The notes below the pieces were generated by a model. It saw only the letters and a program-made list of their open reading frames with translations. It ran no database searches and had not been told where the DNA came from. Shown here piece by piece: positions 24,343 to 31,637 of a stretch of 41,256 nt of DNA. The position numbers were made by a program, and so were the translations under genes. The stretch is from contig JAEFAB010000011.1 in the NCBI GenBank assembly GCA_016292095.1, forward strand, positions 1-41,256, written 5' to 3'. How positions within the stretch are numbered: position 1 is the stretch's first letter; each line of letters begins with the position of its first letter. Source of the stretch: Eubacterium sp. Its GTDB lineage: Bacteria > Bacillota > Clostridia > Lachnospirales > Lachnospiraceae.

Positions 24343-25158
24343 TTACACCTCACTTTTTTGTTGGATATCCCGCTCCAACTCTTCGATAACTTTGGCTATT
24401 GCATGTTCCTTATTGGACACGGTCTTTCTGTTTGCCACAGCTTTTACGCTATCCAGCGCATTTTCCACTGCATATCCGATGTCGGCACATTCCAAAAGAG
24501 TCAGATCGTTTTCGTAATCCCCTACCCCTACGGTAGTATGGATATCACAATCCATCTGTTCTTTCATATATTGAACTGCCACACCTTTTCCACTGTGAAC
24601 CGGCTGGATTTCCAACCCTTCCGGCCAACTGGTGTCGAATCGGAATTTGTCACCAAACTTTTCCTTCAAATCTTCCTGCAGTTTTGGAGTAATCTCCGCC
24701 TTCTGGAAGGCAAGCGCCTTATACAATCCCTTCGGCAATGTATCAAACAATGCTCTCAGGGAACCATCTCCCGGTTGATTTTCTCCCGGCTTAAAAGAAA
24801 CGCTGTCCTTGTAAGTGTAATTAATCCAGCATTCCCAGACATCCGGATATTGATGATGAATGTAATCAAACAATTCAAAATAATCCTCTCTGTCTGCAGT
24901 CCATTCATGAAGGATTTTTTCATTTTTCAGATCGTACAGTACGGTTCCGTTTAATGCGACCATCGGTGCATTAATCTGAATCTGATCACCAAACTCATGC
25001 GCATGTCCCGGAAATCTTCCGGTGGCAAGGGTAAACATTCCGCCTTCCTCCTGGAAATATCGAATTGCCTTGGCATTCTCTTCCGAAACTTTACCCGGTT
25101 CATAAGTCAATGTCCCGTCACAGTCAGTACATATGAGATATCCTTTAAACTTATTCAT
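24343..25158 (-). CDS. HAD-superfamily (Cof/IIB type) phosphatase
   Basis: 271 residues. Motif I is CTDCDGTLT (DxDGT), motif II TLATGR and motif IV GVGDYENDLTLLE (GDxxND), with a IIB cap domain between II and III. This pattern marks Cof-type sugar-phosphate or flavin phosphatases, but the substrate is not defined. The ATG follows AAGGAAAACATTAG, 14 bases after the DUF1846 stop. Confidence 0.92.
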   Translation of the reverse strand: MNKFKGYLICTDCDGTLTYEPGKVSEENAKAIRYFQEEGGMFTLATGRFPGHAHEFGDQIQINAPMVALNGTVLYDLKNEKILHEWTADREDYFELFDYIHHQYPDVWECWINYTYKDSVSFKPGENQPGDGSLRALFDTLPKGLYKALAFQKAEITPKLQEDLKEKFGDKFRFDTSWPEGLEIQPVHSGKGVAVQYMKEQMDCDIHTTVGVGDYENDLTLLECADIGYAVENALDSVKAVANRKTVSNKEHAIAKVIEELERDIQQKSEV

Positions 25159-25171
25159 TCTAATGTTTTCC

Positions 25172-26659
25172 TTAGTTCTTGTGATATTTTCTTCCGGTCT
25201 CTTCGTATTTTGGTTCGCAAGTTAAACGAACACCCAATTTCTTCAGAACCTGTTCATCCACTGAAGATAATAATACAGTCGAATGACCTTCGCATCCGTT
25301 CAGCTTTGTAAGCTGTTCCATGGCTTTCTTTGCCACGTCACTTCTTGCTGCGGAAACTGATAACGCAATCAAAATTTCATCCGTATGAAGTCTTGGATTC
25401 TGGCTTCCGAAATAATCGGTCTTTAAAGACTGGATTGGTTCAATTGCTTCCGGAGAAATTAACTTTATTTCATCATCAATCTTTGCCAGATACTTCAATG
25501 CATTCAATAATGCAGCAGATGCAGCACCAAGTAAATCACTGGTCTTTCCGGTTACAATCGTTCCATCATCTAACTGAATTGCAAATCCCGGATTTCCTGT
25601 AGCGTCTTCCACCTGAATCGCTTCTTTTGCACCCATACGGTCCTCAATACTGATTCCCGCCTGCTTCATTAACAGTTCCAATTTATACTGGTCATCTTTG
25701 GATTCCCCGTATCGTTTCTTATCACAGAGACATTTATAATATCTGCGAATGATTTCCTGTTCGGATGCCTCACAGCAAGCCTCATCATCCACAATACAAT
25801 TTCCTGCCATATTAACACCCATATCTGTCGGTGACTTGTATGGGCTCTTTCCGTTAATCAGTTCAAACATTGCATTTACAACAGGGAAAATTTCAATATC
25901 TCTGTTGTAGTTTACAGTGGTTTCCCCATAAGCATCCAAATGGAATGGATCAATCATATTGACATCATTCAAATCAGCAGTTGCTGCTTCATAAGCAAGG
26001 TTTACCGGATGCTTCAACGGAATATTCCAGATTGGGAAAGTTTCAAACTTTGCGTATCCCGCTTCAATTCCTCTCTTATGTTCATGATACAACTGAGAAA
26101 GACAAGTCGCCATTTTTCCGCTTCCCGGTCCCGGTGCGGTAATTACAACCAACGGTCTTTCTGTTTCAATATATTCATTCTTTCCGTAACCCTCATCGCT
26201 AACGATTTTTACCACATCACTTGGGTATCCCGGAATCTTATAATGTCTGTATGACTTAATTCCCATTTCTCCCAACTGTTTCTGGAAACGCTCTGCTGAT
26301 GGCTGTCCTGAAAACTTTGTGAGACAAACACTTCCTACATATAAACCTCTGGACTGGAATGCGTCAATGAGACGTAAAACGTCCATGTCATAGGTAATGC
26401 CGTAATCGCCACGGACTTTGTTTTCTTCAATATCTTCCGCACTGATTACAATGACAATTTCTGCCTGATCCTTTAACTGTAATAACATCTGAAGTTTTGA
26501 ATCCGGTTTGAATCCAGGCAAAACTCTGGATGCATGATAATCATCAAACAACTTTCCTCCAAACTCCAAATATAACTTATTTCCAAACTGGGAAATACGA
26601 TTTCTTATGTGCTCTGACTGCATCTTCAGATACAGGTCGTTATCAAATCCTATCTTCAC
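25172..26659 (-). CDS. DUF1846 family protein
   Basis: 495 residues, the full length of DUF1846 (PF08903), a family widespread in Firmicutes with solved structures but no firm biochemical role. Landmarks are MKIGFDNDLYLKMQSEHI at the start, the loop VVITAPGPGSGKMATCLSQ resembling a nucleotide-binding P-loop, and MAGNCIVDDEACCEAS. The start codon is GTG (26659), with AGGAG 6 bases upstream. Lies between an HD hydrolase and a HAD phosphatase on the same strand. Confidence 0.92.
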   Translation of the reverse strand: MKIGFDNDLYLKMQSEHIRNRISQFGNKLYLEFGGKLFDDYHASRVLPGFKPDSKLQMLLQLKDQAEIVIVISAEDIEENKVRGDYGITYDMDVLRLIDAFQSRGLYVGSVCLTKFSGQPSAERFQKQLGEMGIKSYRHYKIPGYPSDVVKIVSDEGYGKNEYIETERPLVVITAPGPGSGKMATCLSQLYHEHKRGIEAGYAKFETFPIWNIPLKHPVNLAYEAATADLNDVNMIDPFHLDAYGETTVNYNRDIEIFPVVNAMFELINGKSPYKSPTDMGVNMAGNCIVDDEACCEASEQEIIRRYYKCLCDKKRYGESKDDQYKLELLMKQAGISIEDRMGAKEAIQVEDATGNPGFAIQLDDGTIVTGKTSDLLGAASAALLNALKYLAKIDDEIKLISPEAIEPIQSLKTDYFGSQNPRLHTDEILIALSVSAARSDVAKKAMEQLTKLNGCEGHSTVLLSSVDEQVLKKLGVRLTCEPKYEETGRKYHKN

Positions 26660-26706
26660 AACTTTCTCCTATAGTTCATTTTTTTACCGTAACATTATAT
26701 CACGTT

Positions 26707-27261
26707 TCAGCTATTTATGTACCCCTCTTTTGCATACTTTTTAAATAATACCAAATATTGCTGTTCCACTTCTTCAAAGGGGCGCACTTCGTAAGAAAAT
26801 GTTGTTTTCATTTCCGGTGGTTCTATGTCCATATGCTCATCTAACAATGTCTTCAAATCGTAATAAAGCATGTCATGGTCTACTTTTTTCATTTTTTCAT
26901 ACTCATCATCCGTCAGTTTTGAACCCAGATATTTGGTGAAAATCACATCTAAAATTCGGTCTTCAAAATCATTGTATTCTTTCAGGTATGCTTTAAAAGG
27001 ACTTGGCACATCCGACAGATACGCCTCTGCCCCATCGTGTAACAGGCATGCCAGAATAACCCGTTTAGAATACCCTCTTGCCTCCGCTTCCAAAGCACAG
27101 TGAATGCAATGCTGTCCCACGGAAAAGAAGTTTTTCACATGACCGTTTCCTCTGGTAATCAGTGACAATGCATGAGCCAAATCTTCCACTCGAATATCCG
27201 ATTCTTTCGGTTCAGTGGGAACCATACGAATTCCCGTGTAGGTTGTAATATAGTTAGGCAT
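26707..27261 (-). CDS. HD-domain phosphohydrolase (YfbR-like)
   Basis: 184 residues. Metal-binding HD-domain residues appear in SVGQHCIHCA and LLHDGAEAYLSDVP, followed by KKVDHDMLYYD. This arrangement resembles YfbR 5'-nucleotidases and related HD hydrolases. Substrate probably a nucleotide, by family analogy only. Its ATG overlaps the SGNH gene stop as TAATG, and a GGAGGAG site precedes it, so the two genes are translationally coupled. Confidence 0.88.
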   Translation of the reverse strand: MPNYITTYTGIRMVPTEPKESDIRVEDLAHALSLITRGNGHVKNFFSVGQHCIHCALEAEARGYSKRVILACLLHDGAEAYLSDVPSPFKAYLKEYNDFEDRILDVIFTKYLGSKLTDDEYEKMKKVDHDMLYYDLKTLLDEHMDIEPPEMKTTFSYEVRPFEEVEQQYLVLFKKYAKEGYINS

Positions 27262-28064
27262 TATTTCTCCTCCAATATTTCCGTCAGTTTTTTCTCAAAT
27301 GCCGGGGTCCACCACAATGCATAGCCGGCTCTGGTAGGATGCACGAGATCAACCATATATAAATCATAATTTTCCCGTCCCTCTTCATTGAACTTTACAT
27401 CGCCGTTCATATCCAGCAAATCAATTTTCCACTTTTCGCACAGTTTTTTGGTAGCTTCCACCATAGCAAGATAATTCTCCGAATCCAGCAACGGAGAGGT
27501 ATAAAACATAACCGGACAGTTCCAAGTCTTCTTAATAGAAGAAACAAGAAATTCCATTGCCCCAAATGTGGTGTGAATGTCAAAGTCTTCTTTCTCAGAC
27601 AGCCTTCCCTGATACTGTTCCGGGAACTGACTGTCATTAGTGGAAACCTGAATAATAAATACATCCGGTCTCACATCCTTTGGAAATTCCGCCAACCGTT
27701 TCACATACGACTGTGCTGCAGTCTCTGCCAAAGATTCTTCCTCTCTCCCCAAATGCTTCCAAGGATTATCCGCATCCTCAGGATCGTATGCAATCTCTGC
27801 TAAGGTGGTTCCGCTAATGGCACTTTTATAAGAGCACCCATTGTTCCTCCGGGCAATAAAATCCGCCATACTTTCTCCCTTAGAGCCAAAGCCATAGGTA
27901 ATGGAAGACCCCAGCCAGAAAAAAGTCTTTCCTTTCAAGGGCGATTTCGTTTGCTTCAAACTCCGTTCCACGGAATACTGCTCCTCGTTTCCGGGATGGT
28001 CATCCCCAATGGTAAAAGAAAAATTCCCTTTATTTGTTTCTCCCAAATCAATTCTTCCTGTCAT
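27261..28064 (-). CDS. SGNH/GDSL-type hydrolase
   Basis: 267 residues. An N-terminal extension (about 1-45) precedes the catalytic core: block I FFWLGSSITYGFGS (nucleophile serine in GSSI), block III STNDSQFP and block V VDLVHPTRAGY with the Asp-x-x-His dyad. Likely a cytoplasmic carbohydrate or lipid esterase, because no signal peptide is present. The ATG follows GGAGG by 5 bases. A promoter lies at 28140-28168 and a hairpin directly before the ribosome site. Confidence 0.88.
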   Translation of the reverse strand: MTGRIDLGETNKGNFSFTIGDDHPGNEEQYSVERSLKQTKSPLKGKTFFWLGSSITYGFGSKGESMADFIARRNNGCSYKSAISGTTLAEIAYDPEDADNPWKHLGREEESLAETAAQSYVKRLAEFPKDVRPDVFIIQVSTNDSQFPEQYQGRLSEKEDFDIHTTFGAMEFLVSSIKKTWNCPVMFYTSPLLDSENYLAMVEATKKLCEKWKIDLLDMNGDVKFNEEGRENYDLYMVDLVHPTRAGYALWWTPAFEKKLTEILEEK

Positions 28065-28076
28065 GATTCCTCCATA

Positions 28077-28101
28077 TATAAAAGGGACGGCAATCCGTCC
28101 C
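28077..28101 (-). terminator. Terminator-like hairpin in the leader of the SGNH gene
   Basis: A perfect 7-bp stem GGGACGG/CCGTCCC (28084-28090 with 28095-28101, loop CAAT) is followed on the minus strand by CTTTTATATAT and then the ribosome site. The short U-tract makes it a weak terminator or an mRNA 5' stabiliser. Confidence 0.45.
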
Positions 28102-28139
28102 CATATTCCTGCCTTTTGTCCGTTACATCATCTTTCTCT

Positions 28140-28168
28140 AGTATACTCAATCGCCGACCATATAGCAA
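28140..28168 (-). promoter_or_regulatory. Sigma-A promoter of the SGNH-HD operon
   Basis: On the minus strand TTGCTA (28168-28163), 17-base spacer, TATACT (28145-28140). It diverges from the promoter of the DUF2975 operon, and the TATCG palindrome lies between the two. Confidence 0.65.
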
Positions 28169-28194
28169 CAATATTCTGTTTTTCAATAGGTTCG

Positions 28195-28209
28195 TATCGT
28201 TTTTCGATA
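28195..28209. promoter_or_regulatory. Perfect palindrome TATCG-TTTTT-CGATA, candidate operator
   Basis: TATCGTTTTTCGATA is a 15-base element with 5-bp arms ending 8 bases upstream of the -35 box of the DUF2975 promoter. The same operon encodes a small XRE repressor-like protein, the natural candidate to bind it (inference). Its right part TTTTTCGATATAT (28200-28212) is identical to 13 bases of each family A repeat unit. Confidence 0.6.
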
Positions 28210-28217
28210 TATTTTTG

Positions 28218-28246
28218 TTGACAAACAATATTTTCCGTATTATATT
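28218..28246 (+). promoter_or_regulatory. Sigma-A promoter of the DUF2975-XRE-DUF4173 operon
   Basis: Perfect -35 TTGACA (28218-28223), 17-base spacer, TATATT (28241-28246), 35 bases before the start codon. Confidence 0.8.
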
Positions 28247-28281
28247 TTGAAGTAACAGAATACATATGCAGGAGGTACCTT

Positions 28282-28728
28282 ATGAACATTTCAAAGGTCA
28301 CAAAAATTTTATTGGATATTATGTTTTATTCCGGGATTCTCATCACCTTGGGACTCACATGGATTTTAAAACCCTATGGGGAACATTTTGATCCTTATGT
28401 AAAAAAATATCTATACTCTTTAGTTGCTATTTTAACTCTTTGTGGAATCTTTGGCTTACTCATTGTGTGGGAACTTCGCAAGATTTTTAAAACAGTCTTA
28501 AATGACCAGTGTTTTATCCTTGCCAATGTTACCAGTTTAAACCGCATGGCAATTTACAGCTTTTTGATTTCATTTCTAATGTTACTATTAAACATTTTTT
28601 TGTATGTAACACTGGCATCATTGACTATGATTCTCGTCTTTCTCATTGCCGGACTTTTCAGCAGGGTTCTTGCCCAAGTGTTTGGCCGTGCCGTCAGTTA
28701 TAAAGAAGAAACAGATTTTACAATTTAG
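28282..28728 (+). CDS. DUF2975 membrane protein
   Basis: 148 residues with four hydrophobic segments (IMFYSGILITLGLTWIL, LYSLVAILTLCGIFGLLIV, a third at IYSFLISFLMLLLNIF, a fourth at LASLTMILVFLIAGLF) and the FKTVLNDQCFILANVTSLNRMA loop in between, which matches the DUF2975 pattern. The family is usually encoded beside a small XRE regulator (as YoaS/YozG in Bacillus). Its role is unknown. The ATG follows AGGAGGTACCTT. Confidence 0.87.
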   Translation: MNISKVTKILLDIMFYSGILITLGLTWILKPYGEHFDPYVKKYLYSLVAILTLCGIFGLLIVWELRKIFKTVLNDQCFILANVTSLNRMAIYSFLISFLMLLLNIFLYVTLASLTMILVFLIAGLFSRVLAQVFGRAVSYKEETDFTI

Positions 28729-28740
28729 GAGGTGTCATCT

Positions 28741-28944
28741 ATGAGTATTAAAATTAATTTAGATGTTGTGATGGCACAGCGTAAAGTCGGTGTCAATGAA
28801 TTAGCAGAAAGAGTTGGGATTACCCCGGCAAATCTTTCCATCCTGAAAAACAATCGTGCCAAAGCCATTCGCTTTACCACTTTGGATGAGATTTGCAAAG
28901 CACTACAGTGCACCCCCGGGGATTTAATTGAATATGAAGAATAA
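28741..28944 (+). CDS. Small XRE-family transcriptional regulator (YozG-like)
   Basis: 67 residues, one helix-turn-helix of the HTH_26 type: VMAQRKVGVNELAERVGIT, NLSILKNN, DEICKALQCTPGDLIEYE. No ligand or dimerisation domain. The ATG at 28741 follows AGGAGGTGTCATCT. An in-frame GTG nine bases earlier falls inside that site. Paired with the DUF2975 gene 12 bases upstream. Probable autoregulator via the palindrome at 28195. Confidence 0.9.
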   Translation: MSIKINLDVVMAQRKVGVNELAERVGITPANLSILKNNRAKAIRFTTLDEICKALQCTPGDLIEYEE

Positions 28945-28964
28945 CCTTTGAAAGGAGACAAACT

Positions 28965-30599
28965 ATGAGCGATATGAATCACTTAAACAACACACAGACA
29001 CCGGAGGTACCAGGGGAACCTCTCAATTGGCAACAAAAAATGGAACTACTGAAACAGAAAAAAAAGGAAGAAGCCTTAAAGTATTTTAATCAAATCGGAA
29101 TCAGTACTGTTCTTTACGCGATTATTTTTACCCTTTGTCTTTATAAGAATGTTAAAGGCATTACAAATCCGATTTTTACCGTCAGTACTGTTTTTTACAT
29201 GTGCTATATCGGAAGACTCTATCACAAGAGTTTCCGTGGAATTCATTACTTTTGCATGGGTGCTATTGCACTCCTTGGAATTTCCAACTTTATCACCGAT
29301 AACGATCTGATGATTTTTTACAACTACCTTGCAATCTTCGGCTTGTTCCTGGTGACTCTGATGTTACTCTTTTTTGATTTTGCAGAAATCAATCTTTTGG
29401 GACATCTGCGTTTTCTTCTTGATTACGGCTTCGGACTTTTGGAAGTTCTTTTCATTCCGATTGCACATCTGTCCAAGAAAATCCAGACCCGAAAAAAATT
29501 CGAATCTGAAAAGGCCAAGTACATCTTAATCGGTGTTCTCATTGCAATTCCTTCTTTCTTAATTATGTGGGGAATTCTTGCCAGTGCCGATGTCATGTTC
29601 AATCACTTTTTTGAAATTAATTTGGAATGGCTGTTGTCGGCAGATTTTATTTACGATCTTGTGGGTATGGCGATTACCTTCCTGGTGGCTTTCACTCTTC
29701 CTTATGCATGCTTCTATAAGTTAGACCACCTGAAGCAGGATCAGATTAAAAGTGTTCGAAAGGAATACACACCGATTATTCCTGTAATTGTGGCAAGTTC
29801 CATTTCCGTTTTATACATTGCATTTTCTCTCATTCAGATTATTTTCCTGTTTATGCGTGCGGGAACATTGCCGGAAGGCTATACTTATGCCGAGTATGCC
29901 CGGGAAGGATTTTTCCAGTTACTCTTCGTCAGTGTCTTGAATGGTTTGGCAATTTTAATCTGTATGGAACTGTTCCGCAAGCATATTGTGTTGAAAGTCC
30001 TTCTGCTCATTATCAGCGGATGTACCTTTATTATGATTGCTTCCAGCGCCCTGCGTATGAGCATGTATATTTCCACATACGGATTGACCTCTCACCGCAT
30101 CTTTGTTTTGTGGGGATTGTTGGTCATCTTCCTATTGATGCTGGGATTACTATATCGAATGTTTGTGGAAACCTTCAATTTGTTTAATTACGCATTGTTG
30201 GTATCCGTGTTCTGCTTTTTGGTTCTTTCCTTTAGTCATTACGATTATTGGATTGCCGACTACAATTTCCAGCGGTACGACTATTTCAAAGAGCAGATGG
30301 AAGCGGAAGAGGCGAAATACGTTGAAACCGATGACTACTATGAATACTATGAAAACTCTTTGGAATCCCGCTATGTAGACTATGACTATTTTATGGAATT
30401 GTCAGCGGACGCTGCTCCGGTTCTCAGTGAGCATCTTCCGGAACTGACGAATTATATAAAAGAAGAAGGAAAAGAAACATTTTGGATCGACTGGTATCCA
30501 TATGAGGCTGAAGACTCCTCTCTGAAAATCTTCTCCTTTAGAAAATTTAATCTGTCCAACTATTACGCCAAGAAAGTTATTCCGAAAAAACTTTATTAA
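28965..30599 (+). CDS. DUF4173/DUF4153-type polytopic membrane protein
   Basis: 544 residues. A soluble Gln/Lys-rich N-terminus (about 1-40) precedes about twelve hydrophobic segments, then an acidic tyrosine-rich C-terminal tail (from about residue 430; DDYYEYYENSLE). The loop EGYTYAEYAREGFFQLLFVSVLN is characteristic of the DUF4173 family, often encoded beside DUF2975 and XRE proteins. Function unknown. The ATG follows AAAGGAGACAAACT, 20 bases behind the regulator gene, and the operon ends at a strong terminator. Confidence 0.85.
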   Translation: MSDMNHLNNTQTPEVPGEPLNWQQKMELLKQKKKEEALKYFNQIGISTVLYAIIFTLCLYKNVKGITNPIFTVSTVFYMCYIGRLYHKSFRGIHYFCMGAIALLGISNFITDNDLMIFYNYLAIFGLFLVTLMLLFFDFAEINLLGHLRFLLDYGFGLLEVLFIPIAHLSKKIQTRKKFESEKAKYILIGVLIAIPSFLIMWGILASADVMFNHFFEINLEWLLSADFIYDLVGMAITFLVAFTLPYACFYKLDHLKQDQIKSVRKEYTPIIPVIVASSISVLYIAFSLIQIIFLFMRAGTLPEGYTYAEYAREGFFQLLFVSVLNGLAILICMELFRKHIVLKVLLLIISGCTFIMIASSALRMSMYISTYGLTSHRIFVLWGLLVIFLLMLGLLYRMFVETFNLFNYALLVSVFCFLVLSFSHYDYWIADYNFQRYDYFKEQMEAEEAKYVETDDYYEYYENSLESRYVDYDYFMELSADAAPVLSEHLPELTNYIKEEGKETFWIDWYPYEAEDSSLKIFSFRKFNLSNYYAKKVIPKKLY

Positions 30600-30602
30600 A
30601 CC

Positions 30603-30638
30603 AAAAAAAGGAGTTGTTCACTGAACAACTCCTTTTTT
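30603..30638. terminator. Strong bidirectional intrinsic terminator
   Basis: AAAAAAAGGAGTTGTTCA (30603-30620), a central C, and its near-perfect complement (30622-30638) with a six-T run. It serves the plus-strand DUF4173 operon and the convergent minus-strand AIM24 gene. Confidence 0.92.
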
Positions 30639-30652
30639 GTATCTCAAGAAAA

Positions 30653-31525
30653 TTAGTTTCCTAAAATTCCACCGATTACTGATCCAACTGCTCCACCAAC
30701 AGAACCTGTTGCACCACTGCTACTTCCTGTATTTCCACCTTCCGGTGTAGCAATTAATCCGTTATTACGAACAGGAGCTACAAGAATTTTACCTGTTCCA
30801 CGGTATACGTTTACAAGACCTTCACCTGATGCTGCTGATCCAAGTAATGATTTTGTAGATTTTTCAACTGTAAAATCTAAAGAACCTGACCATGCAATTG
30901 CCTGATTACCGTCAATCTTAACAATATCATTTTCTAAAGTAATTTCGATTAATTCTTCTCTTGGAACCGGGCTTTCCAATACAGCAATACCTGTACCTTT
31001 TAATGATGTATTGAAGAGACCTTCTCCACCCAAAACTGCTGAGCTGAGATTGCTTCTTGCAACAACCTTCATTTCTACTGTGCTATCGCATGCAAGGAAC
31101 ATTCCATCTTCGATAACGATATCTCCAGCCCACTCGCTAATATCTTCAAACAAAATATATTTATATGTAGGTTCAAGAATTACCTTACCTGTACCTTCAT
31201 ATTTAGGTTTTACAGCGCTTTCACCTGTAACCTTACTTCCAATAAATTTCTTCATGAAATCTCCGGCGCCTTTTACGTCTGAAGAAATGTTAACATTTCC
31301 TAAAATCATCTGCATAGCGCCTGCCTGAAGAATAATGCTGCTGTTGTTCAGGTCAGCAATAACCTGTCTTTTCTTAATGTTCATCTTTGATGCATAATAG
31401 TTGTAAAACGCTGAGTATGAATCTGTTGATACGTCATGATCGTATTCCAATACAGAAAAACATCCCTTTCCAGGTAATACCTTTCTAATTTCAGCGTTCT
31501 GATCCTGTAATTTGATCTGATACAT
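30653..31525 (-). CDS. AIM24 family protein
   Basis: 290 residues. The core (about 1-255) has the beta-strand-rich AIM24/TIGR00266 pattern with repeated Gly-rich turns: GKGCFSVLEYD, LQAGAMQMILGNVN, GTGKVILEP, GGEGLFNTSLKGTGIAVLE, SGEGLVNVYRGTGKILVAP. A disordered Gly/Ser tail (GNTGSSSGATG) ends it. The role of bacterial AIM24 proteins is unknown. The ATG follows AAGGAGGACAAACT. It has its own strong promoter and no signal peptide. Confidence 0.9.
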   Translation of the reverse strand: MYQIKLQDQNAEIRKVLPGKGCFSVLEYDHDVSTDSYSAFYNYYASKMNIKKRQVIADLNNSSIILQAGAMQMILGNVNISSDVKGAGDFMKKFIGSKVTGESAVKPKYEGTGKVILEPTYKYILFEDISEWAGDIVIEDGMFLACDSTVEMKVVARSNLSSAVLGGEGLFNTSLKGTGIAVLESPVPREELIEITLENDIVKIDGNQAIAWSGSLDFTVEKSTKSLLGSAASGEGLVNVYRGTGKILVAPVRNNGLIATPEGGNTGSSSGATGSVGGAVGSVIGGILGN

Positions 31526-31556
31526 AGTTTGTCCTCCTTAAATTTTTCGTACTTAT

Positions 31557-31585
31557 ATCATACTACATACGCACTATACTGTCAA
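31557..31585 (-). promoter_or_regulatory. Sigma-A promoter of the AIM24 gene, fused to the upstream terminator
   Basis: On the minus strand TTGACA (31585-31580), 17-base spacer, TATGAT (31562-31557). The TT of the -35 box is the end of the T-run of the terminator for the glucanase gene, so the two elements share bases. Confidence 0.78.
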
Positions 31586-31631
31586 AAAAAAGACCGTTGC
31601 CTTTGTGAAATTTTTTCCAAAGACAACGGTC
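31584..31631 (-). terminator. Intrinsic terminator of the glucanase fusion gene
   Basis: 14-bp arms 31592-31605 and 31618-31631 (one mismatch, a G-U pair in RNA) around a 12-base AT-rich loop, followed on the minus strand by seven T residues. Confidence 0.9.
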
Positions 31632-31637
31632 CATATT

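Noticed and set aside
23998-24954. 318-residue plus-strand frame opposite the membrane protein and HAD genes
   Set aside because: It is fully antisense to two well-supported genes with clear motifs and has no start site or recognisable domain.
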